Shown piece after piece: positions 30,025-40,531 of a stretch of 64,000 nt of DNA. The notes beneath the pieces are model-generated. The model ran no database searches. It was given only the letters and a program-made list of their open reading frames with translations, and was not told where the DNA came from. Positions within the stretch are counted from its first letter, which is position 1, and every line of letters begins with the position of its first letter. The translations under genes and the position numbers were made by a program. The stretch is from the NCBI GenBank assembly GCA_050289485.1, contig JBNKFV010000023.1, positions 7,245 through 71,244 on the forward strand. Direction: 5' to 3'. This stretch comes from JBNKFV01 sp050289485 (lineage in GTDB: Bacteria > Pseudomonadota > Gammaproteobacteria > Pseudomonadales > Cellvibrionaceae).

Positions 30025-30306
30025 TCAGCCTCCTCCGGCTGTTGTGGTTACGTAGTCCCAGAAGGGGTTGGCAAAGATCAGAATCATGGCCACGACAAAG
30101 CAATAGATGGCGGTGGATTCGATCATGGCGAGGCCAACGAACAAGGTGCGGGTGAGTGTACCGGCTTCATCGGGTTGCTGGGCAATGGCGCTCAGGGCCT
30201 GGGCTACGGCTCTACCTTCGCCGAGGGCTGGGCCCAGAGAGCCAAAGGCAATGGTCAGACCAGCGGTAATGACCGATGCCATACCAATCAGCGAAATGTT
30301 GTCCAT
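30025..30306 (-). CDS. atpE: N-ATPase c subunit with Na+-binding signature
   Basis: A 93-residue two-helix proteolipid forming the rotor ring. The outer helix carries E63-S64-T65 and Y68 (IESTAIY), and the inner helix has E30 in GPALGEGRA at the position of the Na+ ligand Gln32 of Ilyobacter. The ES/T-Y set plus a second carboxylate is the pattern described for Na+-translocating N-ATPases. Na+ transport is therefore predicted from residues, not shown. Confidence 0.95.
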   Translation of the reverse strand: MDNISLIGMASVITAGLTIAFGSLGPALGEGRAVAQALSAIAQQPDEAGTLTRTLFVGLAMIESTAIYCFVVAMILIFANPFWDYVTTTAGGG

Positions 30307-30321
30307 GTGCAGCTCCTTGGG

Positions 30322-31032
30322 TTATTGGTCAGGCGTTGCCTGTGGTGTGTGTTGTGGGTCCGTTCTCTGCTGGGCAGAGGTGGCTGAGGCGATATACACC
30401 GTGGCCAACACGGCAAAAATATAGGCCTGGATCATACCGGTGAGCATGCCCAGCAATTGCATGACGACCGGAAAAAAATAGGGCGTAAGGCCGAGGAGAA
30501 TGGCGACAATAACGGTGCCACTCATAATGTTGCCGTAAAGGCGCACGGCCAGTGCAATAGTGCGCGACAGCTCGCCGATAATATTGAACGGCAACATCAA
30601 CCAACTGGGTTTGATGTAATGCCTGAGGTAGTTCAACGGGCCTTCGCTGGTGATGCCGTAGAGAGGAATCGCAATAAATACGCAGATCGCCAGTGCCGTG
30701 GTGGTAGAGAGTGAGCCGGTAGGTGGTATATAACCGGGTACGAAGCTGAGCAGGTTGGCCAAGGCGATAAACAGAAACAGGGTGCCTATGAAGGGCAGGT
30801 AGCGCGCTGGCTGTTGGTGACTGATCTGCTGTATTTGGTCGCTGATGCCGGTAACCACTACTTCCAGCAAATTCTGCCAGCGTGAAATGGAGATGGTGGT
30901 GGAGAGCTGGCGTGTGACCAGCCATGAGATACCGGTAAGCAGTGCCATTATCAGCCAGGTAAACACAATGGTGGCATTCAGAGAGAATGGCCCCCATTGC
31001 CAGAATATCAGGTTGTCTGGTGAGATGGTCAT
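30322..31032 (-). CDS. atpB: N-ATPase a subunit
   Basis: A 236-residue membrane stator subunit that provides the ion half-channels. The essential arginine is in ALAVRLYGNIMSG. About five to six membrane segments are visible. It overlaps atpR by 4 bases and is followed 15 bases later by atpE. Confidence 0.94.
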   Translation of the reverse strand: MTISPDNLIFWQWGPFSLNATIVFTWLIMALLTGISWLVTRQLSTTISISRWQNLLEVVVTGISDQIQQISHQQPARYLPFIGTLFLFIALANLLSFVPGYIPPTGSLSTTTALAICVFIAIPLYGITSEGPLNYLRHYIKPSWLMLPFNIIGELSRTIALAVRLYGNIMSGTVIVAILLGLTPYFFPVVMQLLGMLTGMIQAYIFAVLATVYIASATSAQQRTDPQHTPQATPDQ

Positions 31033-31328
31033 GCGTCGTCTCCCGTACTGGCCGACTCGGCGCTTATAAATCTACTCATGGTAAGCAATCGCGCCAGGGT
31101 AAAACCGGCGGTGGCAGCGAGCACTGCCTGCCAGCCACCGACCTTGGCCGCGCTATACAGCACCGTCAGTACCAGCCCGAAGCGCAGCACCAAACTGCCC
31201 AGTAATAACGGTGCGGGCGAGCGTGCCGTGGGCAGGCGTTGCAGGGTTACCCATAAGCCAATAAAAAACACCAAACCTGCTATAACACCGGCTGCACCCG
31301 CGCCTAGCCATAACACCAGATCGTTCAT
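31029..31328 (-). CDS. atpR: N-ATPase subunit AtpR
   Basis: A 99-residue protein with three hydrophobic segments (about 5-28, 42-60 and 65-80). It matches AtpR, which occurs only in N-ATPase operons between atpQ and atpB. RFGLVL in the second segment and FTLARLL in the third are typical. It overlaps both neighbours by 4 bases. Confidence 0.88.
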   Translation of the reverse strand: MNDLVLWLGAGAAGVIAGLVFFIGLWVTLQRLPTARSPAPLLLGSLVLRFGLVLTVLYSAAKVGGWQAVLAATAGFTLARLLTMSRFISAESASTGDDA

Positions 31329-32536
31329 GTTCGTGGCTCCGTTTTTTTCACCGTTTTACGATTGGGCAGGTCGCCCACTTTTACCAGTGTCCAGCGTGTA
31401 ATGATAGGGCCGATCAGCTCAAAAAAGACGGTAGAGCCCAGAACGACCGGCAAAATCACATCTTTGATATTGGGAAAGTGTTGGCTGGCGAGTAAGGCCG
31501 TACCGATAGCAACACCAGCCTGGGGCAGCAGTGCCAGCCCCATCCAGTTGCGAATGTTGGTCGGGGTGCCGGTGATTCGGCCGCCCAGCCAAGCGCCAAA
31601 CGTTAGCCCCACAATGCGCAGGCCAATATAGGCGGCGACCAATGTTCCCACCACGGTTAGCGCTTGTACGTGCAGTGCAGAGCCTGCCAAGAGGAAAAAC
31701 AGAATCAGAAAAGGCCATTCAATACCTTCGATGGCCCTGAATGATCGTTCATGGTGTTTGGCGAGGTTGGCAACCACGGCCCCTAACACCATGGCAGATA
31801 AGATATAGGATACCCCGGCCCATTCCGCAAGGCCGGCACAAAGCAACACCAGCCCCAGCGCCTCTGCCTGTGAAGGTTCACCCGGATGGATACGGCCAGT
31901 CAGGTAGGCCATGGGCAGGCCGAGCAATACGCCGAGTACGATGGCGCCTCCCACGCCCCACAGGCCAGACAGCATAATGTCGGCCACGCCACTTTGGGCG
32001 TGCATGGCTTGGGCTGTCGCCAACAGCAGGCTGAATACCAATAATCCCCAGGCGTCATCAATGGCCACAATGCCCAGCAGGCTGTCGGTAAAGCGGCCTT
32101 TGGTGCGGTATTCACGCACAACATCCAGCGTTGCTGCCGGATCAGTGGCCGGTGCGATACCGGCTAGCAGCAAGGCAATATCGGCAGGTACGCCAAACAG
32201 CACCAGGACGGAAAACACCAATAGCGCCGTACCAACCACTTCACCTACCGACATGGCAAGTACCGGTCGGCCCAGTTCAGCGAGTCGTGCCCGGGTCATA
32301 TTCTGGCCCAGTAGAAAGCCGATCATGGCGAGGGCGATATCGGTAAGTACGGGAAACCACTGGTGGGTAAAGTCTGGTAACCAGTCGAGCACCGACGGGC
32401 CAATCACAAAGCCAGCCATGAGTAGCAGGGTTACTCGGGGCAGGGCCGTGAAGCGGCCCAGCAGATCAGCCATCAGGCCGATGAGAAACAGTCCTCCAAA
32501 GGTTACCAGCACTTGGGCGATGGAGGTATCAGTCAT
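31325..32536 (-). CDS. CPA-type cation:proton antiporter inside the N-ATPase operon
   Basis: A 403-residue membrane antiporter of the CPA2/NhaS-like group with 11-13 hydrophobic segments. Key motifs are APATDPAATLDVV and VAIDDAWGLLVF; the paired aspartates correspond to the ion-binding DD motif. It overlaps atpQ by 8 bases and atpR by 4, so it is a full member of the operon. Coupled to a Na+-pumping ATPase it could convert a sodium gradient to a proton gradient or the reverse. Specificity (Na+ or K+) is not readable with certainty. Confidence 0.9.
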   Translation of the reverse strand: MTDTSIAQVLVTFGGLFLIGLMADLLGRFTALPRVTLLLMAGFVIGPSVLDWLPDFTHQWFPVLTDIALAMIGFLLGQNMTRARLAELGRPVLAMSVGEVVGTALLVFSVLVLFGVPADIALLLAGIAPATDPAATLDVVREYRTKGRFTDSLLGIVAIDDAWGLLVFSLLLATAQAMHAQSGVADIMLSGLWGVGGAIVLGVLLGLPMAYLTGRIHPGEPSQAEALGLVLLCAGLAEWAGVSYILSAMVLGAVVANLAKHHERSFRAIEGIEWPFLILFFLLAGSALHVQALTVVGTLVAAYIGLRIVGLTFGAWLGGRITGTPTNIRNWMGLALLPQAGVAIGTALLASQHFPNIKDVILPVVLGSTVFFELIGPIITRWTLVKVGDLPNRKTVKKTEPRT

Positions 32537-32831
32537 CCCGGCTCTCTTGTTTTATCCAGTACCAGGCGTTCAGGCAGCCAAGGGCTACACCGATAATTAA
32601 TAAGGTTAGCGTCCAGGATGGTTGACCGGGCCAGCGGCGATCCAGCCACAGGCCCAGGGTAATACCGAGTACGGTGGGAATCGCGACAGACCAGCCCACC
32701 AAGCCAAACATGCCCAGCCCGAACCAGGTGGAGTGATGTTGTTGCCGGGCACTTTGCTTGCGAGCGGCACGCTTGCCGACTTTGTCGCCAAGCGTTGTGC
32801 CTTGGTTGCGCTCGGGGGCTGGTTTAGCCAC
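32529..32831 (-). CDS. atpQ: N-ATPase subunit AtpQ (AtpI-like)
   Basis: About 100 residues, with two membrane segments near the C-terminus (FGLVGWSVAIPTVLGITLGLWLD and WTLTLLIIGVALGCLNAWYWI). This is the AtpQ/AtpI-like pattern including W.D..WPG between the helices. A GTG at 32831 overlapping the atpC stop is the most likely start, because the longer frame would overlap atpC much more. The family may aid c-ring assembly. Confidence 0.85.
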   Translation of the reverse strand: MAKPAPERNQGTTLGDKVGKRAARKQSARQQHHSTWFGLGMFGLVGWSVAIPTVLGITLGLWLDRRWPGQPSWTLTLLIIGVALGCLNAWYWIKQESRDD

Positions 32832-33252
32832 GGTGTCGGGCCTGTAATTCACGAAAGCCACGCAGGGCACCGGTTTCCAGTCGTACCAGAGCGCTTCTGG
32901 CGCGGCGTTCCTGTTCGTCAAGTGCGATAAACCGTTCTTCTACCAGCATTTGTAATTGGCTTATGTCGCTTCCCCGTACGCCGTTGAGGGTGGATACGGC
33001 AACATCGCGCCCGCATTTAACCAGTATCCCCTCATCGATAGCCGCATAGTGTTCTACACCGCTTTGGGTATAGAAATACAGCACGCCAGGTACCAGTGCA
33101 GCGACAAAATCAATATGCCGGGGTAGCAGGCAAAACTCGCCGTTGATGGCTTCTGCGATAATTTTGTTGACCGGTTCATCCACCAGTACTTCGGTTGGCA
33201 ACAACACCTGCAGGTGCATGGGGGTGTCGATATTGTCTGCCTGCTGGTGCAT
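32824..33252 (-). CDS. atpC: N-ATPase epsilon subunit
   Basis: A 142-residue F1 epsilon subunit, mostly the beta-sandwich domain (MHLQVLLPTEVLVDEPVNKI, GEFCLLPRHIDFVAALVPG). The ATG at 33252 is preceded by AAGGAG at nine bases, which decides the start. It lies 28 bases after atpD. Confidence 0.92.
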   Translation of the reverse strand: MHQQADNIDTPMHLQVLLPTEVLVDEPVNKIIAEAINGEFCLLPRHIDFVAALVPGVLYFYTQSGVEHYAAIDEGILVKCGRDVAVSTLNGVRGSDISQLQMLVEERFIALDEQERRARSALVRLETGALRGFRELQARHRG

Positions 33253-33280
33253 GGTGCTGCTCTCCTTTCGTTCCATCGCG

Positions 33281-34729
<1,449 letters not shown>

Positions 34730-34755
34730 CTATAACCAACATTCTCAGGCGGTAA

Positions 34756-34769
34756 TTGATAGAAATCAA
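34756..34769 (-). promoter_or_regulatory. perfect FNR/Anr box before the N-ATPase operon
   Basis: TTGATAGAAATCAA on the plus strand (palindromic arms TTGAT/ATCAA) matches the FNR/Anr consensus at all ten fixed positions. On the minus strand TATAGA is centred 31 bases further toward atpD, as expected for a -10 element in a class II promoter. Confidence 0.78.
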
Positions 34770-34868
34770 TAGTACCCATTTGTTGTTGGGGCAGTGCGTT
34801 CGCTGAACTGACGCTAGCGCGGCAGATGCTGTGCCGATGGATTACCGGTATAGCGACAATGCCATCCG

Positions 34869-36956
34869 TTAAATGACGTCGGAACCACTATATTGCTGTG
34901 TATGTTGTTCAGCATCTGCAGTGGCTTGTCGAATGGTATCGAGTAGTGTGAGTGCGATGTTTTCTATCGTGGTACCGGGGCCAAAAACATGCCTAACGCC
35001 TTGTTGTGCCAATGCCGTGTAATCTTCAACGGGAATCACGCCACCGAGAAAAACTGGCAGCTGATTGAATTCACTATGCTGCAGTACCTGATTCAGTTCC
35101 TCTAATAAGGGCAGGTGAGCCCCGGAAAGCAGAGACACGCCGATGGCGTCGAATTGCGATGACTGCAATTGCCGTAGAACTTGATGCGGGGTGCTGAAAA
35201 TGGGACTAAGCCCCACGTTGAAGCCTGCGTCGCTAAGCCCTGCCGCTACCACGCGCGCACCGCGGTCATGCCCATCGAGGCCTAATTTAACAATCAGTAT
35301 CGATGGCGCACGTTTTTGCTGGTGTTGAAATTGCTGGACTTTGCGTTGCAGGCTACGCCATTGGGTATCGCAGTGGCGAACATCGTCATAAATGTTGTGG
35401 AGAAACTGGTTGCTGGCTTGATAGCATGGCCATACTTTTAACAGCGCGCGGGTGCATTCACCGACAGTCGCGCGGGCTTTTATGGCATTGATGGTAGCCT
35501 GCAGCAGGTTAACGTCGTGCCGCTGAGCGGCCCGAGCCAGGGCATTGAGCGCTTGGTTAACCTTATCCTCGTTGCGTGTACTGCGCAGTTGTCGCAGGCG
35601 GATTTTTTGCTTGTGCAGCAGATTATTGGCATCAATGCGTCGTGGCTGGGATACTTCTTGATGGTCGTGAGCAAATAAATTTACACCCACAATGGGTTTG
35701 GTTCCGTTATCAATCTGCGCTTGTGAACGGGTGGCATCTTTGTGAATTCTGTCGCGTACCCAGCCAGATTCAATCGCTGCTAATACGCCGCCTTGCTGGT
35801 CGATCTCGTCGAGTAGCCCTTTGACTTCGGTAACCATCTTATCGGTCAGTGCTTCCACCATATACGAACCGCCTAAAGGATCGGCCACATCGCAAAGCCC
35901 GGTTTCGTGTTGCAATATCAGTTGCGTATTTCTCGCCAGGCGGGCGGACGTGTCGGTAGGCAGCGAGAGGGCCTCATCATAGGCATTCGTATGTAATGAT
36001 TGGGTGCCGCCCAAAATGCCTGCCATGGCTTCAATGGTGGTGCGCATCAGGTTGTTGCGGGGATCGTTTGCCGTGAGTGACCAGCCAGAAGTCTGGCAAT
36101 GCATTTTCATACGTTTGGCTCGACTGGAAACCGCGCCTCTGCTTTCGACTTCTTCAGCCCACAGTAAACGTGCTGCGCGGAGTTTGGCAATTTCTGCAAA
36201 AAAGTTCATGCCAATGCCAAAGAAAAAACTTAAACGGTGGCAGAACGTATCAATGTCCAATCCGCGCGCCGACAGGTGATCAAGATATTCACGCGCATTG
36301 GCCAGTGTGAGTGCCAGTTCCAGTGCCGGTTCGGCGCCGGCCTCCTGAAAGTGGTAACCAGAAATTGAGAGACTGTTAAAATCTGGCAGTTCTTTGGTTA
36401 AATATTCCACCACGTCGGTGCAGATACGCATGGAATGCTCGGGTTCGAAAATATAAGTATTGCGAACCATGAATTCTTTTAAAATGTCGTTTTGTATCGT
36501 GCCGCGTAACTGATTGCGGGGAACACCCTGTTCATCGGCGGCAACAATAAAGGCGGCCATGATAGGCAGTACGGCCCCATTCATTGTCATCGACACCGAT
36601 ACGTCTTTAAGGCTAATACCCTGAAACAGCTGCTTCATGTCCTCGACACTATCGATGGCAACACCGGTTCTGCCAACATCGGCTTTGGCAGCCGGATGGT
36701 CTGAATCAAAACCAAGGTGGGTGGCCAAATCAAACGCAACCGATAAGCCTTGCCCGCCTGCAGCGAGAGTTTGCTTAAACGCTGCGTTAGAATCTTCGGC
36801 GCTGGCAAAGCCGGTATATTGCCTGATGGTCCAGGGTTTTTGGCGATACATTTCTGCAAATGGGCCTCTGACAAAAGGCGCTTCGCCTGGGTTACTGTGG
36901 GTGTGAGTAAGGTGCGCAATATCGTCTGCGGTGTAGTAGGGTTTGCTCTGTGTCAT
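34869..36956 (-). CDS. methylmalonyl-CoA mutase, single chain
   Basis: Adenosylcobalamin enzyme interconverting succinyl-CoA and methylmalonyl-CoA. The 695 residues contain the CoA-binding TIM barrel (TIRQYTGF, LSVAFDLATHLGFDSDHP, NDILKEFMVRNTYIFEPE, ISGYHFQEAGAEP) and a C-terminal B12 domain with the DxHxxG signature DGHDRG. The mutase-type TIRQYTGF supports methylmalonyl rather than isobutyryl specificity. No MeaB chaperone or epimerase gene is adjacent. It overlaps the upstream LnmK-like gene by 4 bases and is the last gene of the nit1C operon. Confidence 0.9.
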   Translation of the reverse strand: MTQSKPYYTADDIAHLTHTHSNPGEAPFVRGPFAEMYRQKPWTIRQYTGFASAEDSNAAFKQTLAAGGQGLSVAFDLATHLGFDSDHPAAKADVGRTGVAIDSVEDMKQLFQGISLKDVSVSMTMNGAVLPIMAAFIVAADEQGVPRNQLRGTIQNDILKEFMVRNTYIFEPEHSMRICTDVVEYLTKELPDFNSLSISGYHFQEAGAEPALELALTLANAREYLDHLSARGLDIDTFCHRLSFFFGIGMNFFAEIAKLRAARLLWAEEVESRGAVSSRAKRMKMHCQTSGWSLTANDPRNNLMRTTIEAMAGILGGTQSLHTNAYDEALSLPTDTSARLARNTQLILQHETGLCDVADPLGGSYMVEALTDKMVTEVKGLLDEIDQQGGVLAAIESGWVRDRIHKDATRSQAQIDNGTKPIVGVNLFAHDHQEVSQPRRIDANNLLHKQKIRLRQLRSTRNEDKVNQALNALARAAQRHDVNLLQATINAIKARATVGECTRALLKVWPCYQASNQFLHNIYDDVRHCDTQWRSLQRKVQQFQHQQKRAPSILIVKLGLDGHDRGARVVAAGLSDAGFNVGLSPIFSTPHQVLRQLQSSQFDAIGVSLLSGAHLPLLEELNQVLQHSEFNQLPVFLGGVIPVEDYTALAQQGVRHVFGPGTTIENIALTLLDTIRQATADAEQHTQQYSGSDVI

Positions 36957-37891
36957 GGGGTATTCCTACTGTCGACTCTTGCAAGCGTGGCTGCCGGCCC
37001 TGCCCAGCGATACGGGTGATGACTAAGGCGTTGTTTACGGGTAACGATGTCGGCGATTTTTACGCCGTCTGATTCGCGTTTTACACTCAATAAATAGCTA
37101 AACGTGTGGGTTTCTTGTTGTAACAACATAAAATCGAGTATCAAGGCATCGCCAATATTGATATTGCCGTAGTAATTCAGTTGTCTATCGGTTGTGCTCC
37201 AGAGTGTTTGTTGCTGCCGGGTAATATTCCATTCGGCGCGATCAGCAGCTGCTTGAAAGCTGGCAAAGTAGAGAAAGTCGGCACCATTAAAATCAGTGTG
37301 GGGACAAGGGCAAAAAACAAACGGTTGCTCGTTACCTGAACCGTCTGTTGCGAGTGAATGCTGAGGCGTTAATTCATGCCAGGTTTTCCAGTCGTCACGG
37401 CGAAACGCTTTGGCAGAATTTGCCAACTCGAGGCTTTTGTTGAGCAGGTCATCCAGGGCGTTTGTATCGTCAGCCTGTGTTTCGCTCTTGGTTAAGTCGG
37501 CCCGCACCACACTCTGGTTGTTGCCCATTTCGAGCCGGGCAACCTGAGTGGAGAGCATTTCGATATGGGCACAAACTTTGCCGTTAAACACTAGCCGGTG
37601 CGAGCTGTAAAAACGTGCCCGGCCAGCGTTGGCCAGGCGCGTTTCTATGCTGAAGTGATGATTTTCTTGAATCAGGTCTAAACGCGCATCTGCCACTTTT
37701 ACCGCAACAAATGCGGCATAAACGGGCAAGCCAGCGGCGGTAGTGAAATCAGGCACGGGTCTGTCAAACCATTCGGCCAATGCCATCCAGTGTTGATTGC
37801 CACACTCTTTAAGCAGCCAGTTTTCACTCAGCCCAACCAGCGACAGGTTAGGCATGCTCGCCAAAAAAACCGCATTCTTGGTGATCATCAC
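36953..37891 (-). CDS. Pnap_2097 family protein (LnmK-like hotdog acyltransferase/decarboxylase)
   Basis: A 312-residue protein resembling the Pnap_2097 biosynthetic family, related to LnmK. LnmK is a double-hotdog enzyme that loads methylmalonyl-CoA onto an acyl carrier protein with decarboxylation to propionyl. The motif CPHTDFNGADFLYFASFQAA in the second half and FYSSHRLVFNGKVCAHIEM in the first half are the strongest similarities. A downstream ATG (MPNLSLVGLSENWLL, 37855) is an alternative start. It lies 14 bases after nitH and overlaps the mutase. Activity is inferred by analogy. Confidence 0.75.
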   Translation of the reverse strand: MMITKNAVFLASMPNLSLVGLSENWLLKECGNQHWMALAEWFDRPVPDFTTAAGLPVYAAFVAVKVADARLDLIQENHHFSIETRLANAGRARFYSSHRLVFNGKVCAHIEMLSTQVARLEMGNNQSVVRADLTKSETQADDTNALDDLLNKSLELANSAKAFRRDDWKTWHELTPQHSLATDGSGNEQPFVFCPCPHTDFNGADFLYFASFQAAADRAEWNITRQQQTLWSTTDRQLNYYGNINIGDALILDFMLLQQETHTFSYLLSVKRESDGVKIADIVTRKQRLSHHPYRWAGPAATLARVDSRNTP

Positions 37892-37905
37892 AAGGCATCC
37901 AACCG

Positions 37906-39198
37906 TCAGGCCATTACCGGTTCAGAATCAGCGCGCTGTGCTTCTGCCTGTCGCTGATACGCGGCGATGTGTTTGGCCAAATACTCGGCATCTTGTTTAA
38001 CACCGGAGAAACGACCAGAGCCCCACGTGTGCAACCAAGGTAAACCAATGAAATACAGCCCTTGCTGTGGTGAGACACCGCGATAATGTTTGGGATGCCC
38101 CTGGCCGTTAAATACGGCGGCATCGAGCCAGGCGAAATCGGGCTGAAAACCAATACACCACAAAATACTGGTGATGCCTGACTCTGCCAGGTTCAGCTGT
38201 GTGCGTTCCGCTTCAGGTTCCCATACCGGGGTATACTCGCTGGGGCCTTCTTCGGTTTCTATTCCCTGTGATTCAATCCAGGCATCGATACGTGCATTGA
38301 TGTTATTTAAGGTGGCATCGGCTGTCGCCAGGTTGTCGACCAGATTGGGCTGGAAGACAAGGTTTTCACCATCATAGTCGGTCATAAGGCCGTAAAGCTC
38401 CATGCCCTCCAGTGCGAATTTACGCAGATCAATATCTCTGCCGCCATCGCGACCGGTAACATAATGATTGGTGTTGCTGCGAACATTTTTGCCCAGCGGA
38501 TGGTCATCAACCGAAATTTTGTAGTAGCCCATATCTTCCAGCCAATCGACAACATCCCGGCCGCGATAAAAGCGTGATACCCGTGGTGCGTTGCCGGTGG
38601 CTAAATAAACCTTGCGCCCTTCCAGGTGCAGATCTTCAGCAATTTGGGCACCGGATTGACCAGAGCCGACTACCAATACGGCACCTTCGGGAAACTGGCT
38701 GGCATTTTTATACTGTGCTGAATGCATCTGGAAAATGGTCTCGGGAATACGCTCGGCCATTCTGGGGATAATGGGGCTATGGTAGCCGCCAGACGCCACA
38801 ACAATCTGGTCGGCAGTGTAGCGGCCATCGTTGGTGATGACTTCGTAAATGTTCTCGTCATTCATTGAGATACTGGTTACTGCAACGCCTTCGCGAACAG
38901 GTGCCTTAACCTTGTCACTGAAGCGCTGCAGGTAGGCAATCACTTCATTGCGAGTCATAAAGCCATGAGGGTCTTCACCGTCGTATGGGTGGCCGGGCAG
39001 ATCACATTGCCAATTGGGTGTTACCAGCGTAAAAGAATCCCAGCGTTCGTTCTTCCAGCCATGCATGATGGTGTTTTTCTCCAGCACCAGGTGATCAATA
39101 TTGCTGGCCTGAAGAAAATAACTCACGGAGAGTCCGGCTTGCCCGCCTCCCACTACAATGACAGGGTAGTGGCTGGGTGTTGAGTTGATGTCATTCAT
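37906..39198 (-). CDS. nitH: nit1C flavin-dependent oxidoreductase (MSMEG_0569 family)
   Basis: A flavin monooxygenase-like enzyme of about 430 residues. The FAD site VVGGGQAGLSVSYFL is at the N-terminus and the NADPH site VVGSGQSGAQIAEDL in the middle. The text YDGEDPHGFMTRNEV is family-like. The ATG at 39198 was preferred over a GTG 12 bases upstream because GTGAG precedes it. It is a conserved member of the nit1C cluster; the substrate is unknown. Confidence 0.88.
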   Translation of the reverse strand: MNDINSTPSHYPVIVVGGGQAGLSVSYFLQASNIDHLVLEKNTIMHGWKNERWDSFTLVTPNWQCDLPGHPYDGEDPHGFMTRNEVIAYLQRFSDKVKAPVREGVAVTSISMNDENIYEVITNDGRYTADQIVVASGGYHSPIIPRMAERIPETIFQMHSAQYKNASQFPEGAVLVVGSGQSGAQIAEDLHLEGRKVYLATGNAPRVSRFYRGRDVVDWLEDMGYYKISVDDHPLGKNVRSNTNHYVTGRDGGRDIDLRKFALEGMELYGLMTDYDGENLVFQPNLVDNLATADATLNNINARIDAWIESQGIETEEGPSEYTPVWEPEAERTQLNLAESGITSILWCIGFQPDFAWLDAAVFNGQGHPKHYRGVSPQQGLYFIGLPWLHTWGSGRFSGVKQDAEYLAKHIAAYQRQAEAQRADSEPVMA

Positions 39199-39254
39199 AG
39201 TAAAACTCACAAAATATTAGGATTGATATTGGTGTCGATTGGTCTTGGTAGGCC

Positions 39255-39539
39255 TCAGGAAACGCTGATAATGTCGACCTGTTGATTATCTGGGTCGTCA
39301 AACTTACAGGCTTGCATTTTGATTCGGGATAATTGATCCATGGCGCTGGAGCAGAAGTAGCCAAATTTTTGTTGAACACGATGGCTGGCTGAATCCAGTG
39401 CAGTTTCTGCTGTATTGACGAATGTTGTCAGTGACATTTGTTCGCCGGGTTTAAAATGTTCACGCACCACAGTAGACGGTGAATAGCATTGTTCTTCTGA
39501 ACCATCCGGCCAGCGAACGGTAAAATGGATAGCAGGCAT
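39255..39539 (-). CDS. nitG: nit1C MSMEG_0570 family small protein
   Basis: A 94-residue protein starting MPAIHFTVRWPDG, the hallmark of the MSMEG_0570 'nitrogen starvation response' family. CYSPSTVVREHFKPGEQM follows. It overlaps or abuts the nitF stop (TAATGATG), so translation is coupled. No catalytic motif is recognised. It was cut back from a longer frame because the extra N-terminus lies inside nitF. Confidence 0.87.
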   Translation of the reverse strand: MPAIHFTVRWPDGSEEQCYSPSTVVREHFKPGEQMSLTTFVNTAETALDSASHRVQQKFGYFCSSAMDQLSRIKMQACKFDDPDNQQVDIISVS

Positions 39540-39541
39540 CA

Positions 39542-40528
39542 TTATTTCTCCATCACGTTGGGTAGTGCTCTCTGGTCTGAACACATACCGGTTAAAGGGG
39601 TTTTGCTCAGGTCTTTGAATAACAGGGTTTGTTCACCCTGGGAGACCCAAAGTTTTTGATCAGAGCTGATCTGGCCGATGGCCGACGCCGAAATATTGCG
39701 CGCTTGAAAACGCGCCAGCAGTTCGGGCAACGCTGTTGCGTTGGTTGTGAGTAAATAGCCAAAACTCGGAAATGCGCAGAGCCAGTCGGGCCAACTGACA
39801 TGGCTGGGTTTGGCCACTGCATCCAGATTAATCGTTGCGCCCACACCAGAGGTTTCCATCAGCATAAGTGCCGTGCCTAAAAGCCCCGCCTGACTGATGT
39901 CTTTTGCGGCGTATGCCAGTTCGTTTTCGGCAATGTCGGGCAGCAGGGCGATGTCACCGCGCAGGCGGTTTGCCGGGGCCGAGGTGGCGGCATTCCAGTT
40001 AAGGTACGGTTTGCGGAATTCACCGCGATGATCAATCGCCGCGACCAGTATTTGCCCTGGCTCGGCAGCAAAGGCGCTGAGCAGTTTTTTCGCATGGCCA
40101 AGGATAGAGACGGCCAACTGCGGTTGATTGGCTCGCAGGTTGGTATGGCCACCAATGATGGGTACACCAAAGGTGTCTGCCGCTGCCCGCATGCCCTCAA
40201 CAATTTGTTGCGCATTGGCAATATCATTGTTCCACAAAGCATTGACTACCGCGGTGGGGCGCCCGCCCATGGCGGCAATATCGCTGATGTTCACCATCAC
40301 ACCACACCAACCGGCAAACCAGGGGTCTTGCTCGACAAAGGCGTTCAGAAAACCTTCCATTGCCAGCAGAGTAAAACCCTGTTCAGTGGGGATTGCCGCC
40401 GCATCATCGCCATTAGGGTGCCAGCCAGCGGGTGGCACCGGCAGGTGTCGTGCCAGCTGGGCTATATCGGCCTTGTGCGCTATGCCGGGGTATTCCCCAA
40501 CGGTTTTCAGAATACTTGCCAGTTTCAT
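39542..40528 (-). CDS. nitF: nit1C AIR synthase-related protein (Sll0787-like)
   Basis: A 328-residue protein of the AIR synthase/PurM-like ATP-binding superfamily. GDDAAAIPTEQGFTLLAMEG near the N-terminus corresponds to the metal/ATP motif of the fold. GVMVNISDIAAMGGRPTAVVNA and IIGGHTNLRANQPQLAVSILG are family-like. Members activate oxygen or amide groups with ATP; the substrate in nit1C is unknown. It starts 3 bases after nitE. Confidence 0.88.
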   Translation of the reverse strand: MKLASILKTVGEYPGIAHKADIAQLARHLPVPPAGWHPNGDDAAAIPTEQGFTLLAMEGFLNAFVEQDPWFAGWCGVMVNISDIAAMGGRPTAVVNALWNNDIANAQQIVEGMRAAADTFGVPIIGGHTNLRANQPQLAVSILGHAKKLLSAFAAEPGQILVAAIDHRGEFRKPYLNWNAATSAPANRLRGDIALLPDIAENELAYAAKDISQAGLLGTALMLMETSGVGATINLDAVAKPSHVSWPDWLCAFPSFGYLLTTNATALPELLARFQARNISASAIGQISSDQKLWVSQGEQTLLFKDLSKTPLTGMCSDQRALPNVMEK

Positions 40529-40531
40529 GAA

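Noticed and set aside
31911..32600. 229-codon plus-strand frame over the antiporter and atpQ
   Set aside because: Low-complexity S/P/T/R composition, antisense to clear membrane-protein genes.
36953..37891. reading the LnmK-like protein as a plain thioesterase
   Set aside because: The length, the CPHTDFNGADFLYFASFQ motif and the mutase neighbour fit the Pnap_2097/LnmK group better than a single-domain hotdog thioesterase.
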